Assembly: GCF_900104955.1 (NCBI RefSeq)
Contig: NZ_FNSI01000001.1
Span: forward strand, 3,506,001 to 3,570,000
DNA: 64,000 nucleotides
From: Beijerinckia sp. 28-YEA-48
GTDB taxonomy: Bacteria; Pseudomonadota; Alphaproteobacteria; Rhizobiales; Beijerinckiaceae
Direction: 5' to 3'
Part shown: piece by piece, positions 59,378-64,000 of the stretch
Layout of the letters: each line of letters starts with the position of its first letter
Numbering within the stretch: the stretch's first letter is position 1
Notes under the pieces: generated by a model
Told to the model about the DNA's origin: nothing
The model's input: the letters and a program-made list of their open reading frames with translations, nothing else
Database searches by the model: none
Position numbers and translations under genes: made by a program

Positions 59378-60157
59378 TCAGAACGTGCCGGGATACTGAC
59401 CTCCGTCGACAAGCAGACTCTGTGCCGTGACAAAGCCGGCCTGGCTGGAGCATAGAAAGGCGATGTAAGCGCCGATCTCGTCGGGAGAACCGTATCGCCC
59501 CGCCGGGTTCTGGGACGCACGCTCGCGCCAGATGTCGTCGTAGGGCCGCCCCGTGGTCTGCGCCAGACTTTCAACATGCTGGCGCTGTCCGTCGGAGGCG
59601 ACGATACCGGGAAGAAGATTGTTGATCGTCACATTGCGCGCAATCGTCTGCCGCGCGATGCCAGCGACGAAGCCGACGAGACCGGAGCGGGCCGCGTTCG
59701 ACATGCCGAGTTCGGGCTGAGCGATCTTGACGCTGCGCGAGACAATATTGACGATACGGCCGAAACCGCGCTCCATCATGCCATCGACCGTCAAGCGGAT
59801 CATATCGATCGGCGTCAGCATCATACGATCAACGCCGCGAATCCAATCCTCGCGTGACCAATTGCGGAAGTCGCCCGGCAATTCGCCGTCAGCGTTGTTC
59901 ACCAGGATGTCTGGCGCCGGACAAGCGGCCAGCGCCGCCTCTCGGCCAGCCACCGTGGTGATATCTCCCGCGACGGCTGTGACCTCCACACCGGTCTCGG
60001 CGCGGATTTCGGCAGCCGCTTTCTCAAGCGTTTCCGGCGTGCGGGCCAGAATGGTCAGCGCCACCCCTTCATGCGCGAGCGCCAGAGCCGCTGCCTTGCC
60101 CATGCCCCGGCTCGCGCCGGTGACAAGGGCTTTTTTGCCAGAAATTCCGAAGTCCAT
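59378..60157 (-). CDS. short-chain dehydrogenase/reductase with atypical active site
   Basis: A 259-residue SDR. TGASRGMG at 13-20 is the nucleotide-binding motif, NNAD at 87-90 the structural motif and Ser140 the expected catalytic serine. The Tyr-x3-Lys pair is missing: the region reads LGMSNAARSGLVGF, with Met152 and Arg157. A SDR subgroup with LSNAxR at this place is known to me, so this may be a family trait. It lies 12 bases after the DapA-like gene. Confidence 0.88.
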   Translation of the reverse strand: MDFGISGKKALVTGASRGMGKAAALALAHEGVALTILARTPETLEKAAAEIRAETGVEVTAVAGDITTVAGREAALAACPAPDILVNNADGELPGDFRNWSREDWIRGVDRMMLTPIDMIRLTVDGMMERGFGRIVNIVSRSVKIAQPELGMSNAARSGLVGFVAGIARQTIARNVTINNLLPGIVASDGQRQHVESLAQTTGRPYDDIWRERASQNPAGRYGSPDEIGAYIAFLCSSQAGFVTAQSLLVDGGQYPGTF

Positions 60158-60169
60158 GGAAGGCGCTCC

Positions 60170-61117
60170 TCAAGCCGCGGCAGCGACCGCTCGTTTGAGA
60201 TTCCAACCATAGACCTTGTCCAATCCGAGTTCCTGCACGATGCGAACACCGCGCGCCAGCGCCTCGCCTTCAAGCCCGGTCAGCGGACGGCGCAATTCAC
60301 CGGCCGGCAGACCAACGGCCTTCATAAGCGATTTGATGGCGACCGGATTGATGGCCGAATAATTGAAGTGCAGCAGCGGCAGCAGGCGCAAATAGGTGTC
60401 CTTGAAGCCTTCCGCCTCGGCATAGGATGTCCAGGGCTTCGAGATGACAGCGACTTCCGCCGGCGCGATATTGCCACCCATGTTGGCAGTGCCATGGCCA
60501 CCGAGGCTCATGGTGGGAACGACGAGACCGAGGTTCGGGCTGTCGCAGCACATGACGGAAACATCCGGCCGGGCCGCTAGAATCTGCGCCACCTGACCAA
60601 CACGCGTCGTCGATTCCTTGTGAATGACGTAGTTCGGATGCTTGAAGATGCGCAGCAGGTTATCCCAATGCAGATCGCTCTTCACACGCGGCGGATTGTT
60701 GTAGATGCCGAGCGGCAGATCGGTCGCGTCGGCGATCTCCATGAAGTAGCTCTCGATGTCGGCTTCCGACGCGCAGATATAGGCCGGCGCGGCAAGGATC
60801 GCGCCATCGGCGCCATTGGCGCGCGCGAAGCGGACGTTCTCGATGGTCGTATCGGTGTTGTTGCCCGTGCAGCCAAAGAACAGCGGCATCTTGGCGGACT
60901 TCATTTTCGCCGTCTCGACGATGATTTTCTTCTTCTCATCGGGCGACAGCATCGAGACTTCGCCGGTCGAGCCCATGATGAGAATGGCCGAGGTGCCGTT
61001 CGCCTCGTGGAACTGAAGCAACTCGCGGAAAGCGCCGAAATCCACACCACCCGAACGGTCGAAGGGGGTGATCAAAGCAACGAAAGAACCGGTGATTTTC
61101 GGGGTCGTGGCAGACAT
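60170..61117 (-). CDS. dihydrodipicolinate synthase-family aldolase/lyase
   Basis: A 315-residue class I aldolase-fold protein from MSATTPKITG. The catalytic Tyr is in GIYNNPPR and the Schiff-base Lys in YVIHKEST; GSTGEVSML corresponds to the GTTGE loop. Clustered with SDR, DadA-like and TctABC genes it is more likely a catabolic lyase or deaminase (as in hydroxyproline or sugar-acid pathways) than the lysine-biosynthesis enzyme. It is the first gene of the operon, 190 bases downstream of tetR. Confidence 0.9.
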   Translation of the reverse strand: MSATTPKITGSFVALITPFDRSGGVDFGAFRELLQFHEANGTSAILIMGSTGEVSMLSPDEKKKIIVETAKMKSAKMPLFFGCTGNNTDTTIENVRFARANGADGAILAAPAYICASEADIESYFMEIADATDLPLGIYNNPPRVKSDLHWDNLLRIFKHPNYVIHKESTTRVGQVAQILAARPDVSVMCCDSPNLGLVVPTMSLGGHGTANMGGNIAPAEVAVISKPWTSYAEAEGFKDTYLRLLPLLHFNYSAINPVAIKSLMKAVGLPAGELRRPLTGLEGEALARGVRIVQELGLDKVYGWNLKRAVAAAA

Positions 61118-61151
61118 GAAGACGCTCCGCAGCGGATTAAAACAGTTTTTC

Positions 61152-61174
61152 AAACGTAGTTTAAATTTGCGTTT
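61152..61174. promoter_or_regulatory. possible TetR operator
   Basis: AAACG-(13)-CGTTT around a TTTAAA core in the dapA-like promoter, 35 bases before its start. The dyad is imperfect. Proximity to the upstream TetR gene makes it a candidate target. Confidence 0.35.
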
Positions 61175-61200
61175 CGTCAACGCTTTTTCTCGGAGCAATA

Positions 61201-61239
61201 CGCCCGCAAATCGAGCAGAAAATGCTCGGTTTGCGGGCG
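61201..61239. terminator. 17-bp-arm inverted repeat between tetR and the dapA-like gene
   Basis: CGCCCGCAAATCGAGCA, loop GAAAA, then its complement with one mismatch. It follows the tetR stop on the minus strand by about 70 bases. No T-run follows, so it could be a factor-dependent terminator, an RNA hairpin that isolates the operon from tetR, or an operator. Confidence 0.55.
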
Positions 61240-61307
61240 AATTAACCTTCTGCCGTTGCCTTGGGTGGCCGCTCGCGCTGATCAGCCGGCGCGCATTAAT
61301 GCCGTGC

Positions 61308-62027
61308 TTACGCCCGCCGAGGCGACGAAGAAGCCGATGAATGCACGGCCGGGGCAGAGAAGCCCGCGCACACGAAGCTCACTAGCTGGGCGATGATTTG
61401 CTCATCGTCGGTCGTGTCGCACAGTCCGCCTGAAAGCTGTTTCAGACGCGAGGTTGCCGGTTCGGAATCGATCAACACCTGCATGACCGTGCCGATGGCG
61501 AAATTATAACGCCAGAAGATATCGCGCCGGCCGAGCGCCGGCAGCGCCTTGGCGAAGGCGTCGATGAAACGAAAAACCACGGGATCAACGCGGCGAATAA
61601 AGAACCGCGTGGTGACTTCGCGTGGACGCGAGCGAACCTGGAGAAGAAACCGCGTGAGAGGGCGAGCCCCCGATTGATCCCGGCTAAGCCGGACCATGGG
61701 GCGCACAAGCGCCTCCACAACCGCCGCGACGGTGGGGCCCTCCTCGCCGGCTGCCGCCTCGCAGGCTTCAAGCGCCTTCAGGCGCGCATTGGTATAAGGC
61801 TCCATCATGAGATTCAGAACTTCGCTGATAAGCTCGTCCTTGGAGCCGAAATAGTAGTTGATGGCCGCCAGATTCACGTCGGCGCGCAAGGTGATCTCGC
61901 GCACGGTCGCCAGATCGAAGCTCTGCTCGATAAACACCTCTCGCGCGGCGGCAATGATGCGCGCGCGCGGATCCTCCGCCTTTTCAGTGGAACTTGCCGT
62001 GTCTGCCAAGCGAGCCTTTTTGACCAT
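61308..62027 (-). CDS. TetR-family transcriptional regulator
   Basis: A 239-residue regulator with the HTH at about residues 22-68 (ARIIAAAREVFIEQ, then REITLRADVNLAAINYYFGSK). The C-terminal domain resembles the CerR/YbiH-type (DUF1956) group. It is on the same strand as the dapA-like operon and just upstream of it, so it probably controls that operon. The reading starts at an ATG without a strong Shine-Dalgarno. Confidence 0.92.
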   Translation of the reverse strand: MVKKARLADTASSTEKAEDPRARIIAAAREVFIEQSFDLATVREITLRADVNLAAINYYFGSKDELISEVLNLMMEPYTNARLKALEACEAAAGEEGPTVAAVVEALVRPMVRLSRDQSGARPLTRFLLQVRSRPREVTTRFFIRRVDPVVFRFIDAFAKALPALGRRDIFWRYNFAIGTVMQVLIDSEPATSRLKQLSGGLCDTTDDEQIIAQLVSFVCAGFSAPAVHSSASSSPRRA

Positions 62028-62340
62028 ACTTGTAAATCTATGTCCTCAGTCACAACCGGCGCACGCCGGTCGTAACACAGACACCCCATCCAGCTGACGT
62101 TGGAAAATCCGCGACGTCCTTCATGAGGTTGATTGATGATTTTGCGGCGCTTGTAAACTTGCCGTTGGATTTAAGTTTATCCTGCGCGCGCCGTTGCCCC
62201 CAAGAAAGCGGTTTGATGCACCACGCCTTGATGAGTTGCCTACAATCTGAACAGCCTTCGCTGGCATCAATAATTTTATATAAATTTCAATTAGATACAG
62301 ACAGACATCTGGCGCAGAGCAACATCGCCGGGATCAGCGA
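62028..62340. other. intergenic region upstream of tetR
   Basis: 313 bases with an AT-rich core (ATAATTTTATATAAATTTC near 62270) that may contain the tetR promoter. Open frames here lack family features. Nothing else was recognised. Confidence 0.5.
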
Positions 62341-62853
62341 TCACAACTTTCCGAAGGCAACGCCGCGCCAAGTCCATCCTGCTTTGAGCACGGCATCCTG
62401 CAACGGCGTCTTGATCTCGGCGGTTGAAAATTTGTAGCGATAAACCTCGCCATAGCTGCCCTGCTCAGTGAAGGCGAAAGCCGTGCCGAACGAAATTTCC
62501 TTCTTCTGTCCGCGAAAAGCTTCCGCCGCCAGCGACAATTTTGGAATGCCAGCGCGCCACTCAAGCGACCATTCCTGATCGACCGCGCGCACTTCCCGGG
62601 TTTGCGCGTCGAGCTGCATCAAGATCTTGAAGGTCTTCTGCAGGCCAGCCTTGGCAAAGATCTCGTACCATCTTGCATCGACGATGCGCCACTCGGCGAC
62701 CAGAGCGACATTCTCAGGCGCGCCATCGCGCACGATGAATGGCGCCGTCGGTCGATTGACCGTCAACAGATCGGTGCGCACGTCCGCCGCCGTCTTTGCC
62801 GTCACGCCAGCGGCGGGACGTTTTGTTCCGGTCAGCCAGTCGAACAATTTCAT
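62341..62853 (-). CDS. conserved hypothetical protein
   Basis: A 170-residue cytoplasmic protein starting MKLFDWLTGTKRP. It has no signal or membrane segment and mixes Trp/Phe-rich strands (AEWRIVDARWYEIFAK, EWSLEWRAGIPKL). I do not recognise a family. It reads as a compact alpha/beta protein in a typical GC-rich reading frame, and its codon use argues that it is real. It is not clearly linked to the tetR or fecI genes. Confidence 0.7.
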   Translation of the reverse strand: MKLFDWLTGTKRPAAGVTAKTAADVRTDLLTVNRPTAPFIVRDGAPENVALVAEWRIVDARWYEIFAKAGLQKTFKILMQLDAQTREVRAVDQEWSLEWRAGIPKLSLAAEAFRGQKKEISFGTAFAFTEQGSYGEVYRYKFSTAEIKTPLQDAVLKAGWTWRGVAFGKL

Positions 62854-63243
62854 GATGGATCTCGCGCACTACGACACACCTGCGCGTCGCAGCTTCCCCA
62901 ACTACAGCCTAAAATAATCAACTGACAAGCGCCGTGAGGTGATGAGGGATGGAGCATCGCCAATGATCGCTTTGTCGATTGAAGCAGTCGTCAGTCATGG
63001 CCAGAGGCGCGCGAATCCACTGTTGGCCATCGCAGCGCACTGCATCAGCCTCGGGCTTTTTGCACATGTCGTTTCGACACCCACGATCACGCCACGCGTG
63101 CGAGCAACCGCATTACTAAATCATCTCGCAGTTTCGAATCGTTCAAATTCTTATGTTGATGCAACAGATTGCGATGAAATTCGCGATCATGTTACGGACC
63201 TTTGTTGGTCCACGCGCCGGAGGATCCGACGTGAGTGAGTGGC
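62854..63243. other. intergenic region upstream of fecI-like gene
   Basis: About 390 bases. A plus-strand frame at 62939-63238 could code for 99 residues but has no recognisable domain. The region should contain the sigma-factor promoter; no clear Fur- or RirA-type box was found by eye. Confidence 0.45.
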
Positions 63244-63750
63244 ATGAGTGTTCACGCGATCGATATTGCTGATCTGTACACGTCTGAGCAGGGCCGGCTG
63301 CGGCATCTGGTCCGCCGTCTCGTTGGCAACAGAGCCGCCGCTGACGACCTCGTCCACCAAGCGTTCGAAAAATTGCTCCGGGTCGCAGATGGCGGCAATA
63401 TTGAGAACTGCCCGGCCTATCTGAGCAGCACCGTCAAGAATCTCGCCCTCAATCATCTGCGCGACCAAGCCCGACGCTCCGAGGTCGCTGTCACCCAGAC
63501 CGAACTGAACGCCCTGGCGGACGCGAGCCCATCGCCCGAGACCACCGCGATCTATCGTTGCGAGCTGCGCAGGGTTCTCTCGGCGGTGGCCGCCCTGCCG
63601 CCACGGCGGCGAGAGGCTTTCGTTCTGAACAAGTTCGAAGGCATGAGCTATGACGAGATCGCCGCTCGCCAAGGCATATCGCGCAATACGGTGATTTCCC
63701 ACATCGTCATCGCGCTCGCCGACCTCGATCGGCAACTTGGCTCAAGATAG
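63244..63750 (+). CDS. FecI-type ECF RNA polymerase sigma factor
   Basis: A 168-residue sigma-70 family member from MSVHAIDIAD. Region 2 covers about residues 12-75 (LVHQAFEKLL) and region 4 about 105-160 (LPPRRREAFVLNKFEGMSYDEIAARQGISRNTV). It matches the iron-starvation FecI group, which directs transcription of TonB receptor genes. The anti-sigma partner follows 30 bases later. A GTG three codons upstream is an alternative start. Confidence 0.93.
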   Translation: MSVHAIDIADLYTSEQGRLRHLVRRLVGNRAAADDLVHQAFEKLLRVADGGNIENCPAYLSSTVKNLALNHLRDQARRSEVAVTQTELNALADASPSPETTAIYRCELRRVLSAVAALPPRRREAFVLNKFEGMSYDEIAARQGISRNTVISHIVIALADLDRQLGSR

Positions 63751-63780
63751 TCTGCGTTTCAGGATATCATCAGTGGCTAT

Positions 63781-64000
63781 ATGAAAGAAGACGCGACAGA
63801 CCCAATCGTCATGGAAGCGCTGGAATGGTTCGTGCGGATGCGCGATCACACAGTCGATGCCTCCGATCGGCGCGCCTTCGACGCTTGGCTTGCGGCAGAT
63901 ACGGCTCATGTTGCTGCCTGGCAGCGCGCGGAGACATTATGGAAGCGCTTTGATATTGCCCAACCGGAATTCGACCGGGCGCGGCGCTCCCGCACGCTTT
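63781..64000 (+). CDS. FecR-family anti-sigma factor (partial, cut by window end)
   Basis: The first 73 residues of a FecR-like inner-membrane regulator, starting MKEDATDPIV. The DUF4880-type N-terminal region is seen (ALEWFVRMRDHT, AFDAWLAADTAHVAAWQRAE). The membrane segment and periplasmic part lie beyond the window. With the upstream FecI it forms a surface-signalling pair. Confidence 0.88.
   Translation, partial: MKEDATDPIVMEALEWFVRMRDHTVDASDRRAFDAWLAADTAHVAAWQRAETLWKRFDIAQPEFDRARRSRTL

Noticed and set aside
62939..63238. 99-residue frame upstream of fecI
   Set aside because: No domain, no clear ribosome site; more likely the promoter region of the sigma gene.

Overview
The window looks like a chromosomal segment of a catabolically versatile alphaproteobacterium, probably Rhizobiales. 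The reasons are several Bug-type solute-binding proteins, a candidate alphaproteobacterial speF-type leader upstream of an ornithine/arginine/lysine decarboxylase, a DUF2946-TonB receptor-ExbBD-TonB iron/copper uptake block, and generally GC-rich DNA. No rRNA, tRNA, CRISPR array, insertion sequence or phage gene was recognised. The taxonomic call is inference.

Region 1 (1-19340) is a catabolic island of visibly lower GC. It holds a PDR-type oxygenase reductase, a quinone oxidoreductase, a seven-gene leftward operon (P450, [3Fe-4S]-type ferredoxin, [2Fe-2S] ferredoxin, ferredoxin reductase, MFS importer, GFA protein, aldehyde dehydrogenase), a Bug protein with a GMC oxidoreductase, a Rieske oxygenase with an FAH-family hydrolase and a YeiH-type exporter, a second Bug protein, and two very similar LysR regulators. 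Its main surprise is a 48-bp element present five times (1140, 9091, 12488, 16111, 18397). Each copy lies 50-181 bp upstream of one catabolic unit with the same end facing that unit. In the two copies next to lysR genes, the lysR start codon lies inside the element. This looks like one regulon built by repeated duplication of a lysR-divergent promoter.

Region 2 (19479-35530) holds a 1557-residue repeat protein with six near-identical 282-bp Ig-like units, a decayed MarR fragment, a GNAT acetyltransferase, a large PLP amino-acid decarboxylase with a structured leader and upstream ORFs, a cysteine-desulfurase-like enzyme divergent from an Lrp regulator, and a complete TonB uptake operon.

Region 3 (35531-44370) is a MarR-controlled acyl-CoA catabolic operon: HMG-CoA-lyase-like enzyme, two enoyl-CoA hydratases, CaiB CoA-transferase, acyl-CoA ligase, nitronate-monooxygenase-like protein, a Bug protein and an alpha/beta hydrolase. 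Two 17-bp palindromes sit in the divergent promoter. Both the lyase and the hydrolase lack the usual catalytic residue of their families.

Region 4 (44448-52650) pairs a leftward operon (NTF2-like protein, polysaccharide-deacetylase-family enzyme, amidase, FCD-GntR regulator) with a divergent branched-chain-type ABC importer. The importer has its second permease and both ATPases fused in one 848-residue polypeptide, and a terminator-like hairpin separates the binding protein from the permeases.

Region 5 (52661-62027) is a TetR-headed leftward operon: DapA-like aldolase, SDR, a full tripartite tricarboxylate transporter (Bug, TctB, TctA), a BisC/TMAO-reductase-like molybdoenzyme and a DadA-like dehydrogenase. 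The window ends in a hypothetical gene and a FecI/FecR pair cut by the right edge.
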